From: Vulcanimicrobiota bacterium
Lineage (GTDB): Bacteria > Vulcanimicrobiota > Vulcanimicrobiia > Vulcanimicrobiales > Vulcanimicrobiaceae
NCBI GenBank assembly: GCA_013036095.1
Contig: JAAXCW010000006.1
Span: 120,704-184,703, forward strand
DNA: 64,000 nt
Reading direction: 5' to 3'
Of this stretch, positions 1-8,935 are shown piece by piece. Both the position numbers and the translations under genes were made by a program. The first letter of the stretch is position 1. Every line of letters starts with the position of its first letter. The notes under the pieces are model-generated. The model searched no databases. It saw only the letters and a program-made list of their open reading frames with translations, and was not told where the DNA came from.

Positions 1-1026
1 GAGCAGCAACGCGGCGCGCTCGGCGCCGCGCGATTCAAGCAGGCGCGCTCCGTCGGCTGCCGCCTGAAGCCACGCGGGGCGCCCGCTGCGCAGCAGTTCG
101 CTTTCGAGGAACTCGCGGAAAAGATCGTGATAGCGAAACTCGCCCGGCGACGTTTCGGTGAGGAACGTAACGTTGCGGCGAACGGCTGCGAAAAGGTCGC
201 TCGCACCCAACCGTTCGATGGTCTCCCCGTCGAATGACGAAAAAACGGAACTCGCCAGCAAAAATCTGCGCTGATCCGCGGGCAGGCTCGCCAAAATTTG
301 CTCGGCTAGATAGCGGTAAACGATCTCGCGCGTGCCCCTTGCGGCCGTTGCGAGATCGCTTACGCGCGTACGCGTGCGCAGAGCGATATTGAGCGCCACC
401 GGCCAGCCGCCCGTCAGCGCGCGCAGCGACTCGACTTCGCCCGGGTCGGCCGGAGCTTCGGCGTCCCCGGCGGCGGCCAGCGCCTCTTCGGGCGTAAAAC
501 GCAGATCGTCTTCGCCGACCGGAAAATCCATACGTCCGTAGGCGACCCATGTGGCGACGGGCAGACCCATGTCGGTTCGCGCTGCAATGATCCAGGATAT
601 GCGCTCGCCTGTGCGCTCGATCACGTCGGCGAGAAATGCGACCGACGCCACGTCGGTGGCGTAATGCAGATCGTCGATGACGATCGTCCCCGACATGCCT
701 TTTGTATGCTCGACGAACCAATCGGAAAGTTCGCGCACGGGCTGGGATGCAGCCATGACGCGTTCGGCAAGCGCCGGGAAAGCTGCCGCCGCGGTCGGGG
801 CCTCGGGCGCAATCGCCTCGCTCAACCGGCGAACAAAATCGACCAGCGTGGAATCTTCGCGACGCAACTCCAGAACGGTAGCGTCGATCCCCGAGCTTTC
901 GATGAAATCCCGCAGCGCCACGCTCTTCCCGAAGCCGGCCGGAGCCGCCAGCAGCGTCACCGGAAAGCGGGCCGCGCGCGTCAGCCGTTCGTTCACGCGC
1001 GCGCGCAGTAACCGCGGTGTATGCAC
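1..1026 (-). CDS. MalT/LuxR-type STAND ATPase regulator, 3' end outside window
   Basis: The reverse strand is open from a GTG at 1026 to the window edge, giving 342 codons. An in-frame TGA lies 11 codons upstream of the GTG and no other start codon falls between. The N-terminus has the layout of MalT-like regulators: a short TPRLLRARV lead, then a P-loop APAGFGKS near residues 28-35. A Walker B strand TIVIDDLHY follows near residue 112, then a GGWPVAL segment typical of this ATPase group. Such proteins usually end in a LuxR helix-turn-helix, which would lie outside the window. The target is unknown. It is divergent from the GGDEF gene, with 34 bases between the starts. Confidence 0.8.
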   Translation of the reverse strand, partial: MHTPRLLRARVNERLTRAARFPVTLLAAPAGFGKSVALRDFIESSGIDATVLELRREDSTLVDFVRRLSEAIAPEAPTAAAAFPALAERVMAASQPVRELSDWFVEHTKGMSGTIVIDDLHYATDVASVAFLADVIERTGERISWIIAARTDMGLPVATWVAYGRMDFPVGEDDLRFTPEEALAAAGDAEAPADPGEVESLRALTGGWPVALNIALRTRTRVSDLATAARGTREIVYRYLAEQILASLPADQRRFLLASSVFSSFDGETIERLGASDLFAAVRRNVTFLTETSPGEFRYHDLFREFLESELLRSGRPAWLQAAADGARLLESRGAERAALLL

Positions 1027-1060
1027 AGCGGGCGCTTCGACGCGGGCACTTGCCCATCAT

Positions 1061-2086
1061 ATGAAGGTTCCGTCGCTGCACGGCCGCTGCTTTGAGGCGC
1101 TCTATGCGGAGCGGGCGCTGCGGGAAGCGGTAATCGCGGTCACCGCCGCATCGCGCGATTCCGCCTTGGCGGTACTGCAGACGCTCGGAGCCGCGCTTCC
1201 GGTCTTGGATCCGGCGATCGACGCGGTCCTCGTTTACGTGCCCGACGGCGAAGAACTGCGCTGCGCCTTTGCGGGCGGCGGGCGCGCCGAGTATTTTCGC
1301 GATGCGCGCTTAAGGCTCGACGGAAACTCCCTGCCGGCGCGCGCCGCCCTCGCCGGGCAGCACGTGGTGCTCGAACGCGGCGGCGCGGTCATTCCGACGG
1401 ATCGCGCGGCGGTTGCGGTTCCGATGTACGTCGGGAACCTTCTGTGCGCCGTGACCTACGCGGCGTCCGCCGGCAGTGCGATCCGCGCGCGCGGATCGGT
1501 GATCGGAGCCGCCGCGCACGCGGCCGTCCCGTACGTGCTCGCGCGCGATCGCGAAGCCGACCGCGCGAGCGCGACATATGATGCGCTGACCGGTCTCTAT
1601 ACCGCGCGCGCATTTCGCGACACGCTGCATCAAGAGCTGCGCGCCGCTTCGCTCGGACGAAGCATCACGCTCGCGCTGTGGTTCATCGACACCGACGGAT
1701 TCAAAGGCGTAAACGACGCGCGGGGACACGCGGCCGGCGACAGAGTGCTGCAGCAATTGGGAAGCATCTTGCGCGAACACCTGCGACCCTCCGTCGATTT
1801 GGCCGCGCGCAACGGCGGCGACGAATTCTGCGCCGTTCTGCGCAGCGAGCACAAAAGCGGGGCGATCGCCCGCGCGCAAACGTTCTGCGACGCCGTGCGC
1901 GCGTGCGATTTCGGCGTCGGCCTGCCGGTGACGGCCAGCGTAGGCGTCGCGGCATTTCCATACGATGCTGCCGCTGCGAGCGAACTCTTCGAAGCTGCCG
2001 ACGCGGCCATGTATCACAGCAAGCGCTCAGGAAGGGACCGCGTCGCGTTTCCTGACGGACGCGGCAGCTTTACCGTGCATCGCTGA
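1061..2086 (+). CDS. GAF-like plus GGDEF domain protein, putative diguanylate cyclase
   Basis: The ATG at 1061 gives 341 residues. The same frame is open further upstream, but that part overlaps the MalT-like gene and is unlikely to be translated. Residues 1-170 resemble a GAF-type sensor. The C-terminal half is a GGDEF domain with the intact signature NGGDEF at about 251-256 and FIDTDGFKGVND for metal and GTP binding. The expected product is cyclic di-GMP. The inhibitory RxxD site, which should lie just before the signature, reads PSVD, so product inhibition through that site is probably absent. No EAL domain is present. Only a weak ribosome binding site is visible. Confidence 0.85.
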   Translation: MKVPSLHGRCFEALYAERALREAVIAVTAASRDSALAVLQTLGAALPVLDPAIDAVLVYVPDGEELRCAFAGGGRAEYFRDARLRLDGNSLPARAALAGQHVVLERGGAVIPTDRAAVAVPMYVGNLLCAVTYAASAGSAIRARGSVIGAAAHAAVPYVLARDREADRASATYDALTGLYTARAFRDTLHQELRAASLGRSITLALWFIDTDGFKGVNDARGHAAGDRVLQQLGSILREHLRPSVDLAARNGGDEFCAVLRSEHKSGAIARAQTFCDAVRACDFGVGLPVTASVGVAAFPYDAAAASELFEAADAAMYHSKRSGRDRVAFPDGRGSFTVHR

Positions 2087-2121
2087 AAAGCAAAGGGCCC
2101 CACTAGCGCGAACCTCCCACC

Positions 2122-2763
2122 ATGCGGTGCAGACTGGTGTGGATCACGCCCGACGCCGAGCGTTTGATGGGGTATTGCGCGCGCGTGAGCAACCCCGCCA
2201 ACCAGGATAACCCCGACGTCGCCGGCCTGTTGCGGTACTGCATCAAGAACGGGCACTGGTCGGTCTTCGAGATGGCCGATCTCTGCATCGAGATTCAGAC
2301 GACGCGCAGCATCAGCGCGCAGATCATCCGGCACCGGTCCATGCATTTTCAGGAGTTTAGTCTCCGATATGCCGAGCTGCAGAAGATCGAGCGCGTGAAT
2401 CCGCGCCGCCAAGATCCGAAAAACCGCCAGTCGTCGCACGACGACCTTCCGCCCGAAACGCTCGAGTGGTTCGAGCGCGCGCAAGACGAGCATTTCGAAC
2501 AAGCCTTTCGCCTATACGAAGAAGCGCTGGCAAAAGGGATTGCCAAGGAGTCGGCGCGTTTCTTGCTGCCGCTCGCGTCGGCGACGACGATTTACATGAA
2601 GGGCACCGTACGCGACTGGATTCACTACATCAATCTGCGCACCGATCCGTCCACGCAGTTGGAGCATCGCGAGATCGCCGAGGAATGCCGCAGGATATTC
2701 GTCGATCAGCTCCCGATGGTCGCTGAAGCGCTAGGCTGGGAACGCGCTCCGGCGCACACGTGA
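2122..2763 (+). CDS. thyX: Flavin-dependent thymidylate synthase ThyX
   Basis: This 213-residue protein makes dTMP from dUMP using FAD, NADPH and methylene-tetrahydrofolate. The ThyX signature RHR-x7-S-x-R is present as RHRSMHFQEFSLR at about residues 70-82. The flanking segment NGHWSVFEMADLCIEI and the C-terminal block around RTDPSTQLEHREIA are also typical. The length fits the family. No thyA is seen in the window. The stop overlaps the GTG of the next gene in a GTGA junction, so the two are probably translationally coupled. Confidence 0.95.
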   Translation: MRCRLVWITPDAERLMGYCARVSNPANQDNPDVAGLLRYCIKNGHWSVFEMADLCIEIQTTRSISAQIIRHRSMHFQEFSLRYAELQKIERVNPRRQDPKNRQSSHDDLPPETLEWFERAQDEHFEQAFRLYEEALAKGIAKESARFLLPLASATTIYMKGTVRDWIHYINLRTDPSTQLEHREIAEECRRIFVDQLPMVAEALGWERAPAHT

Positions 2764-3971
2764 TCGCGCTCGCTCTCGCACTTGTCGCCGGCCGGCCGAA
2801 CGCGCTGGACCGCGCGGTCGGCGCCATCCCCGCGCACGCGCTGCTGACGCAGTCGCCTTTCGCGTTGGTCGATCCGGCGCGCGCAACCGCCGCGCAGCAT
2901 TTCGAACAGTTCACGATTCCGGTGTGGTTCGTAACGATTGCGGTGCAAATCGCGGTGCTGGCGTGGTTTTGGAGCTCGGGGCGTTCAGCGCGGCTGCGCG
3001 ATCGTTTACGCGCGCGAATAGGATCGGAATTCTGGGTGCGCTTTTGTTTCGGCGCGCTGCTGGCGCTGATCGATCGCGCGGCGGCGTTTATTCCGATGTT
3101 CTTCCAGTACCGCATGTCGTGGATCATGGGGCTCAGCGACGTGGTGACCCGCTATTGGTTCGGCAGCTGGCTGCTCGAGACGGTTATCGCCATGATCGCG
3201 GCGGGACTCCTCGCAGCCGTCGTGCTGGGACTCGTCGATCGCACGCACCAATGGTACGCCTACACGACGGCGGGCATCATCGGGCTGACGCTTTTGCTGA
3301 CGTTCATTCAGCCGTTCGCGCTCGCGCCGTTCTTTTCGACGTACCGCGATTTGCCGGCCGGCGCACTGCAGAGCGACCTTCCGGCGCTGCGCGCGAAAGC
3401 CGGAAACATGACAGTGCCCGTGGTTGAAGAGGTCGTATCGCGGCGGACGCACGCGGGATCTTCCTACGTTCTTGGGTGGGGCAGTTCGCAGCGCGTCGTG
3501 ATCTCGGACACAGCGCTCGCCGGCGCCAGCGAGCCGGAGCTGCGCTTTACCATCGCGCGATCCTTCGGATGGGTCGCTGCGAGCAGCGCGCTGCACTTGG
3601 CATTGATTCTAGGAGCTATGCTTGTCCTGGGTTCGGCGCTGGCAATTTTCCTCGCCGACCGGATTGGATTCCGGCGCGACGACGATCCGGTCTCGCGGCT
3701 GGCGCTCGTGGGAGCGCTGCTCGGCCTCGTCTATCTCGTCGCGTTACCGTTTTTCAACAGCTACGAACGCAACCTCGACATGGCTTCGGACCAATATGCG
3801 CTAGCGCTGACCGGAGATCGCATCAGCGCAATTCGCGGCGCCGTGCGCGGCGCCGATCAAGCGCTGCAGCCGATCTGTCCGCAACTCTTGGGCTATTGGT
3901 ATTTTTCGACCCGTCCGCCCGCCGGCGTGCGCATCCCGACCTTACAGGGACGCACTCCGCTCTGCCGTTAA
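2760..3971 (+). CDS. Ste24/M48-like membrane protein lacking the zinc-protease residues
   Basis: This 403-residue protein has several hydrophobic helices (about residues 55-72, 95-115, 140-160, 170-195, 275-300, 315-330). Its order of elements matches the N-terminal membrane domain and the peptidase domain of M48 (CAAX prenyl protease, Ste24) proteins. The alignable block SEPELRFTIARSFGW sits where the family has a HExxH helix, but both histidines and the glutamate are missing. Downstream, NLDMASDQYALAL replaces the family's E-A-D zinc-ligand segment. It therefore looks like a pseudo-protease. The GTG start overlaps the thyX stop. The 3' end overlaps pth, which runs the other way, by 4 bases. 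The assignment rests on reading the pattern, not on an alignment. Confidence 0.65.
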   Translation: MIALALALVAGRPNALDRAVGAIPAHALLTQSPFALVDPARATAAQHFEQFTIPVWFVTIAVQIAVLAWFWSSGRSARLRDRLRARIGSEFWVRFCFGALLALIDRAAAFIPMFFQYRMSWIMGLSDVVTRYWFGSWLLETVIAMIAAGLLAAVVLGLVDRTHQWYAYTTAGIIGLTLLLTFIQPFALAPFFSTYRDLPAGALQSDLPALRAKAGNMTVPVVEEVVSRRTHAGSSYVLGWGSSQRVVISDTALAGASEPELRFTIARSFGWVAASSALHLALILGAMLVLGSALAIFLADRIGFRRDDDPVSRLALVGALLGLVYLVALPFFNSYERNLDMASDQYALALTGDRISAIRGAVRGADQALQPICPQLLGYWYFSTRPPAGVRIPTLQGRTPLCR

Positions 3972-4546
3972 ACCGCCGGATCGGGCGGTTCGGACGCTTC
4001 CCACGTATTCGCGAACTGCATCGCAGCTTCGATGCCGCGTTCGAACCAGCAGGCGACGCCGTCGGTCGCTGCCGCAACGATGCCCGGCAAGGCTGCGCGC
4101 TGTTCCGGCATGAACGGCGCGAGCACGTGATCGATGCTGTCCTCATCGGGGCGGCCGACGCCGATGCGCAGCCGCGCGAACCGGTCGTCCATCGTTGCGA
4201 TGACCGAACGCATCCCGTTGTGGCCGCCGTGTCCGCCGAACGCGCGGAGACGCAATTTGCCGAACGGAATATCCATGTCGTCGTAGACGACCAGCAGTGA
4301 TTCGGGCGGGACTTTATACCACGATGCGATCAATCTGATCGGAACGCCGCTATTGTTCATGAACGTTTGCGGTTCGACGAGCACGAGGCCGCGCGCGGAA
4401 TCGTAGGCTTGCCGCGCGCCGTCTTTGACTTTCCAACGATCGACGCCGAGCCGCCGCGCGAATTCGTCGACGACCATGAAGCCGACATTGTGCCGGGTCT
4501 GCGCGTACTCTTTGCCGGGATTGCCCAGTCCGGCGACGAGTTTTAC
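3968..4546 (-). CDS. pth: Peptidyl-tRNA hydrolase, no canonical start codon visible
   Basis: Pth releases peptides from peptidyl-tRNA. The frame encodes VKLVAGLGNPGKEYAQTR at 4546-4493, followed by HNVGF, which carries the catalytic His and the conserved Asn of the family. Further on come PQTFMNNSG, VVYDDMDIPFGKLR and GGHGGHNG. Counted from GTA at 4546 the protein is 192 residues, the usual length. No ATG, GTG or TTG occurs in frame before the internal ATG at 4477. Starting there would remove the GLGNPG and HNVGF motifs. The upstream end overlaps the rplY stop, so reinitiation at a rare codon, a -1 shift from rplY, or a sequence error are all possible. It is the third gene of prs-rplY-pth. 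Confidence 0.85.
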   Translation of the reverse strand, partial: VKLVAGLGNPGKEYAQTRHNVGFMVVDEFARRLGVDRWKVKDGARQAYDSARGLVLVEPQTFMNNSGVPIRLIASWYKVPPESLLVVYDDMDIPFGKLRLRAFGGHGGHNGMRSVIATMDDRFARLRIGVGRPDEDSIDHVLAPFMPEQRAALPGIVAAATDGVACWFERGIEAAMQFANTWEASEPPDPAV

Positions 4547-5208
4547 TCCGGAGCTCCTTCGGCCGGCGGTTCTTCGACGGGCTTGCCGACGATCTCGGGC
4601 TCGGCTTGTTCGGTGACCGCGACGGCGGCTTCTTCGAGCAATTTCTCGGTCTTCGACGGTTCCACCGCAACGACGGTCGCTTCGGCCGGGGTGATCATCT
4701 TGAAGCCTTCGGGCAGCGCTATTTCGCCGGCGGTCACATGCTGATGGATGCCGAGTTCGTTGACGTCGATCTCAATGCGGTCGGGCAGTTTGTTGGCCGG
4801 CCCCTCGACTTCGAGTTCGTGGAGCACGACGTCCATGACGCCGCCGAAGCTTCGTACGCCCTCGGGCGTTCCCATGGTGACGACGGGAAGCTTGGCTTGC
4901 ACGGTTTCGTCGGCGGAGACGCGCTGAAGATCGACGTGCACGATGCGGCGCGAAACCGGATCGACTTGCACTTCGCGCAGCAGCGCAGTATCGACGCGTT
5001 TGCCGTCCATCGTAAGGGTGATCAGCGAGGTGCGCGCGCCTCGATGCAATATGTCGTCAAGTCCCCGGCGCGCGAGCGCGATAGCCTGGGCTTCGGAGCC
5101 GTGTCCGTACAGAACTCCGGGAATTTTCCCGTCGTTCCGGAGCGCGCGCGCTTTGGTACTGCCGACGCCTTCGCGGCGTTCGATCGTGAGATTCAATTGT
5201 TGTGCCAT
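4543..5208 (-). CDS. rplY: 50S ribosomal protein bL25 (CTC form)
   Basis: This 221-residue protein binds 5S rRNA in the large ribosomal subunit. The N-terminal L25 domain (LTIERREGVGSTKARALRND) is followed by the second beta domain found in the long CTC form. The acidic, alanine- and proline-rich tail ends in EEPPAEGAPE. Its ATG overlaps the prs stop by one base (TAATG) and its own stop overlaps the pth reading frame. The three genes prs, rplY and pth therefore form a tight operon, an arrangement common in bacteria. Confidence 0.95.
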   Translation of the reverse strand: MAQQLNLTIERREGVGSTKARALRNDGKIPGVLYGHGSEAQAIALARRGLDDILHRGARTSLITLTMDGKRVDTALLREVQVDPVSRRIVHVDLQRVSADETVQAKLPVVTMGTPEGVRSFGGVMDVVLHELEVEGPANKLPDRIEIDVNELGIHQHVTAGEIALPEGFKMITPAEATVVAVEPSKTEKLLEEAAVAVTEQAEPEIVGKPVEEPPAEGAPE

Positions 5209-6221
5209 TATGTGACCGCTACAGGCTCCGGAGGGCGAAGTTCATTCATTTTTTTTTCTCCGTCTTCGGTAAAGAGTTCCGAGACGGAACGATTGGTAGT
5301 AATGCGGTTGATCGCGTCGGCGAAGGTCTGTGCGATCGAAAGCTGCGCGAATTTCGGGTGCTCGAGCGCGTCCGAAAACGGGATCGTGTCGGTCACGATT
5401 ACCTTTTCTATGGGCGAAGCTTCTAAGACCGCGATCGCATCGCCCGCGAAAATTCCATGGGTTGCGACCGTGTAGACTTTTGTGGCGCCGCGCGAGAGGA
5501 TCGCCTCGGCGGCTTTGGCCAGCGTTCCGCCCGTCGAGATCATGTCGTCCACGACAACGGCGACCTTCCCTGAAACGTCGCCGACGATGTCCGTCACCTC
5601 CGAAACGTCGGGTTCGGGACGCCGTTTGAAGACGATTGCGAGCGAGCTCCCGAGCCGCTTGGCGAAGAGTTCCGCGCGATGCACCCCGCCGGCGTCGGGC
5701 GAGACGATGACGACCCGGCCCTCCGAGAGTTCTTCCTTTTTGAGATAGTTGCAGAGCGTCGGCATTGCCATCAGATTGTCGACGGGACCGTCGAAGAAGC
5801 CCTGAATCTGCGCCGCGTGCAGGTCCATCGTCACCATGCGCTTCGCGCCGGCGGTTTTGAGCATGTTCGCGACGACCTTCGCGGAGATCGGTTCGCGGCC
5901 GCTCGATTTCTTGTCTTGCTTGGCGTAGCCGTAGTAGGGCACGACCGCCGTGATGCGCGAGGCCGATGCCCGTTTCAGCGCGTCGATCATCAGCAGCAGT
6001 TCCATGAGCGAATCGTTCACGCCGCCGCTTGGAGACTTGCAGATCGACTGGATGACGAAAACTTCCGAGCCGCGTACGTTCTCGCCGATCTGCACGCGCG
6101 TTTCCTCGTTTTTGAATTTGGAAACGGTTGCTTTGCCGACGTGCAGCTTTAACCGCCGGGCAATGTCCTCGGCGAGTTTTTGATTGGAATTTCCGCTAAA
6201 GAGAAGCGGGCTGTTGCTCAC
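5208..6221 (-). CDS. prs: Ribose-phosphate pyrophosphokinase (PRPP synthetase)
   Basis: The enzyme makes PRPP from ribose 5-phosphate and ATP for nucleotide, His and Trp synthesis. The GTG at 6221 gives 337 residues starting [20 protein letters not shown], the usual N-terminus. A longer frame up to 6269 would overlap the uvrB start region and add residues the family lacks. Seen in order are the [17 protein letters not shown] block, the ATP-site [10 protein letters not shown] and REPISAK segments, [23 protein letters not shown], and the PRPP-binding loop [12 protein letters not shown]. It is first in the operon with rplY and pth and divergent from uvrB. Confidence 0.95.
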   Translation of the reverse strand: MSNSPLLFSGNSNQKLAEDIARRLKLHVGKATVSKFKNEETRVQIGENVRGSEVFVIQSICKSPSGGVNDSLMELLLMIDALKRASASRITAVVPYYGYAKQDKKSSGREPISAKVVANMLKTAGAKRMVTMDLHAAQIQGFFDGPVDNLMAMPTLCNYLKKEELSEGRVVIVSPDAGGVHRAELFAKRLGSSLAIVFKRRPEPDVSEVTDIVGDVSGKVAVVVDDMISTGGTLAKAAEAILSRGATKVYTVATHGIFAGDAIAVLEASPIEKVIVTDTIPFSDALEHPKFAQLSIAQTFADAINRITTNRSVSELFTEDGEKKMNELRPPEPVAVT

Positions 6222-6283
6222 GCTCCGAGGTTCCTTTGGGGGCGTTCGCAACCCTGGCGGGGCCCGCATCGGTCCAGAGCGTC

Positions 6284-8329
6284 GTGGCCAACCGTTTCAA
6301 ACTCGTGGCGCCCTTCAGCCTCGCAGGCGATCAGCCGGCGGCGACCCAGGCTTTGGGCGATCGCGTGTGCGCCGGCGATCGCGCGCAGACGCTGCTCGGC
6401 GTCACGGGCAGCGGCAAGACGATGGCGATGGCGCGGACGATCGAGATTGCTCAGAAGCCGGCGCTTGTTCTTTGCCACAACAAGACGCTTGCGGCGCAGC
6501 TCTGCGCCGAGTTCCGCGAGTTCTTCCCGGAAAACGCGGTCGAATTCTTCGTTTCCTACTTCGACTATTATCAGCCCGAGGCTTATATCGCCCACACGGA
6601 CACCTACATCGAAAAAGACAGTTCGATCAACGACGAGATCGAACGCCTGCGCCACTCGGCGACGCAGTCGCTGCTCACGCGGCCCGACACGCTCATCGTC
6701 GCGTCGGTCTCGTGCATCTACGGCCTGGGCTCGCCGGCCGACTACATGGAGCTTTCGCAGAACCTGAGCGTCGGCACCGACATCGACCGCGACGTACTGC
6801 TGCGCAAGCTCATCGACATGCAGTACCGCCGCAACGACCTCAATCTCGTGCGCGGGACGTTCCGCGTGCGCGGAGATACGCTCGAGTTCATCGGCGTCGA
6901 CGAAGAGCTGGTGCACCGCATCGAGTTCTTCGGCGACCGGATCGAAGCGATCAACGTGGTGAATATTCTGACCGGCGAGTACGTCGAGAGCAAGGACGCG
7001 ATTACGATATTTCCGGCCAAGCATTTCATTACGCCGGACGAAAAATTGAGGCGCGCGATTGTTACCATCGAGCAAGAGCTCGCGGAACGGCTGCAATTCT
7101 TCAAAGAGCATGGAAAACTGCTTGAAGCGCAGCGTTTGGAAATGCGCACGCGCTACGATCTCGACATGCTGCGCGAAGTGGGCTACTGCAACGGCATTGA
7201 AAATTACTCGCGGCCGCTCTCGGGTCGCGAGCCCGGCTCGACGCCGACGTGTTTGCTGGACTTCTTTCCGAAGGACTGGCTGCTCTTCGTCGACGAGTCG
7301 CACGTGACGCTGCCGCAAGTGCATGGCATGTTCGCGGGCGACCGCTCGCGGAAACAGTCGCTGGTGGAGCACGGCTTCCGGCTGCCGAGCGCGCTCGACA
7401 ACCGTCCGCTCACGTACGAGGAATTCGACGCGCATATCAACCAGGTTGTCTACGTTTCGGCGACGCCGGGGACGTACGAAATGGGACGCAGCGCGCAAGT
7501 TGTCGAGATGATTATCCGGCCTACGGGGCTGGTCGATCCGGAAGTGGAGATTCGTCCCACGCTCAACCAAGTCGACGATCTGATGGAAGAGATTCGCCTG
7601 CGCGTCGAGCGCAAAGAGCGCGTCTTGGTCACGACGCTCACGAAAAAGATGGCCGAAGATTTGACCGACTTCTTGCTCGAGATGGGCTTTAAAGTGCGCT
7701 ACCTGCACAGCGAGGTCGACACGCTCGAACGCGTCGCAATTCTGCGCGACCTGCGCCTCGGCGTTTTCGACGTGCTCGTCGGCATCAATCTGCTTCGCGA
7801 AGGGTTGGATCTGCCGGAGGTTTCGCTCGTCGGCATTCTGGACGCCGACAAAGAAGGCTATCTGCGCAGCGGGACGTCCCTGATTCAAACGATCGGCCGC
7901 GCAGCACGTCACGTCGAGGGCAAAGTGCTGATGTACGCAGACGTTGTCACGCAATCGATGGAGCGCGCAATCGGCGAAACGCGCCGGCGCCGCGAGCGGC
8001 AGGTCGCCTACAACTTGGAACACGGCATTGAGCCCAAGAGCGTGCGCAAAGAGATCCGCGATATTCTCTCGATGGTCGGCGCAACCGAAGAGACGCAACT
8101 CGAGCTGCGCCGCGAGAAACTGCCGCGCGACGTTGCCGCCCGAATGGCCGCCGAACTCGAAAAGAAGATGCACGAGTACGCAGCCAACCTCGAGTTTGAA
8201 AAAGCTGCGGCACTTCGCGACGAATTGGTGGAACTGCGCAAGCAGATAGGCGGCAACGAGTCGCTGCTCTTTCAAGGGAAAGCGCCGAAAATTTTCGCGC
8301 ACGCGCTCAAGGAACTCGTCGGCAGTTGA
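6284..8329 (+). CDS. uvrB: Excinuclease ABC subunit B
   Basis: UvrB verifies damage after UvrA and recruits UvrC. The GTG at 6284 ([19 protein letters not shown]) gives 681 residues and fits the family N-terminus. A TTG at 6236 would add 16 residues. Walker [13 protein letters not shown], the beta-hairpin region starting at [29 protein letters not shown], the helicase motifs [14 protein letters not shown] and QTIGRAAR, and a C-terminal UVR motif ([16 protein letters not shown]) are all present. The gene is complete. uvrA is present 4.7 kb downstream on the same strand. Confidence 0.96.
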   Translation: MANRFKLVAPFSLAGDQPAATQALGDRVCAGDRAQTLLGVTGSGKTMAMARTIEIAQKPALVLCHNKTLAAQLCAEFREFFPENAVEFFVSYFDYYQPEAYIAHTDTYIEKDSSINDEIERLRHSATQSLLTRPDTLIVASVSCIYGLGSPADYMELSQNLSVGTDIDRDVLLRKLIDMQYRRNDLNLVRGTFRVRGDTLEFIGVDEELVHRIEFFGDRIEAINVVNILTGEYVESKDAITIFPAKHFITPDEKLRRAIVTIEQELAERLQFFKEHGKLLEAQRLEMRTRYDLDMLREVGYCNGIENYSRPLSGREPGSTPTCLLDFFPKDWLLFVDESHVTLPQVHGMFAGDRSRKQSLVEHGFRLPSALDNRPLTYEEFDAHINQVVYVSATPGTYEMGRSAQVVEMIIRPTGLVDPEVEIRPTLNQVDDLMEEIRLRVERKERVLVTTLTKKMAEDLTDFLLEMGFKVRYLHSEVDTLERVAILRDLRLGVFDVLVGINLLREGLDLPEVSLVGILDADKEGYLRSGTSLIQTIGRAARHVEGKVLMYADVVTQSMERAIGETRRRRERQVAYNLEHGIEPKSVRKEIRDILSMVGATEETQLELRREKLPRDVAARMAAELEKKMHEYAANLEFEKAAALRDELVELRKQIGGNESLLFQGKAPKIFAHALKELVGS

Positions 8330-8407
8330 TCGCTCGCCCCGTGAGGTGAGGAAGGCTACCAAAGCGGGGAAACGCTTAGAGTACCGACATCTTTGGGAGG
8401 ACGATTT

Positions 8408-8863
8408 ATGAAGGCAATCCCCCGCGCTCTTACCGCTGCACTCGCGGCGTGCGCTCTGAGCCTGACGCTTTTCGGCGGCGTAGCGATGCGGGCAGCCGCT
8501 TCACCGCAAGCAACGCCGGTTCCAAGCCCGGAACCGACTGCAATGGTGACGCCGGTTCCAAGTCCGGTGCCCGCTCCGATGATAACGCCGGCAGGCAATC
8601 CCGTTCCGACCGCACCGTCGCCGGGAACGGACATGTTGAACAACAACCCCAACGGGAACTGGCTCGAGAAATTTAACCGCCAGGCGACGCCCGATCCCGG
8701 CGCTCGTCAACCCGCGGCAGCGCCCACAATGACGTTGCCGGCCAACCATCCGGCGATTCCGGCGAAATGCCGCGCGCTCATGAAGGCCTATGCGAACAAA
8801 GCGATTACGCCGGCACAGCACGCCAAACTGAAAGCTCAGTGCATGGGCAAAAAAGCGATGTAA
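8408..8863 (+). CDS. Small secreted proline-rich protein of unknown function
   Basis: The ATG at 8408 has a strong ribosome binding site, GGGAGGA at 8394-8400. The 151-residue product starts with a signal peptide (MKAIPRALTAALAACALSL, cleavage probably near AAASP). Then comes a low-complexity stretch of TPVPSPEPT-like units up to about residue 80. The C-terminal 40 residues are basic and helical with two cysteines (CRALMKAYANKAITPAQ, then QCMGKKAM). I do not recognise a family. It is a single-gene unit between uvrB and a strong terminator. Confidence 0.75.
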   Translation: MKAIPRALTAALAACALSLTLFGGVAMRAAASPQATPVPSPEPTAMVTPVPSPVPAPMITPAGNPVPTAPSPGTDMLNNNPNGNWLEKFNRQATPDPGARQPAAAPTMTLPANHPAIPAKCRALMKAYANKAITPAQHAKLKAQCMGKKAM

Positions 8864-8884
8864 GCTCGCGCTGCACGCTTCCCG

Positions 8885-8915
8885 AAAACCCTCGCGCACG
8901 CGGGGGTTTCTTTTT
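8885..8915 (+). terminator. Intrinsic terminator after the proline-rich protein gene
   Basis: The arms AACCCTCGCG and CGCGGGGGTT pair over ten bases with one T-G wobble. The loop is two bases and the hairpin is followed by TCTTTTT. It lies between the stop at 8863 and the mannosidase start at 8936. Confidence 0.85.
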
Positions 8916-8935
8916 GCCGCCGAAAGAGTGGCGCT

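Noticed and set aside
677..1060. Upstream extension of the GGDEF gene frame
   Set aside because: It overlaps the clear MalT-like coding frame on the other strand and its residues look random.
6218..8362. Long reverse-strand open frame across uvrB (and similar ones across the mannosidase, uvrA and molybdenum subunit genes)
   Set aside because: They are antisense shadows of well-supported genes in high-GC DNA. They are rich in Arg, His and Ala and have no family pattern.
8510..8640. Repeat-like DNA in the proline-rich protein gene, considered as a CRISPR or tandem array
   Set aside because: Units are short, imperfect and encode TPVPSP-type residues. There are no spacers of regular length. No CRISPR array or cas gene is seen in the window.
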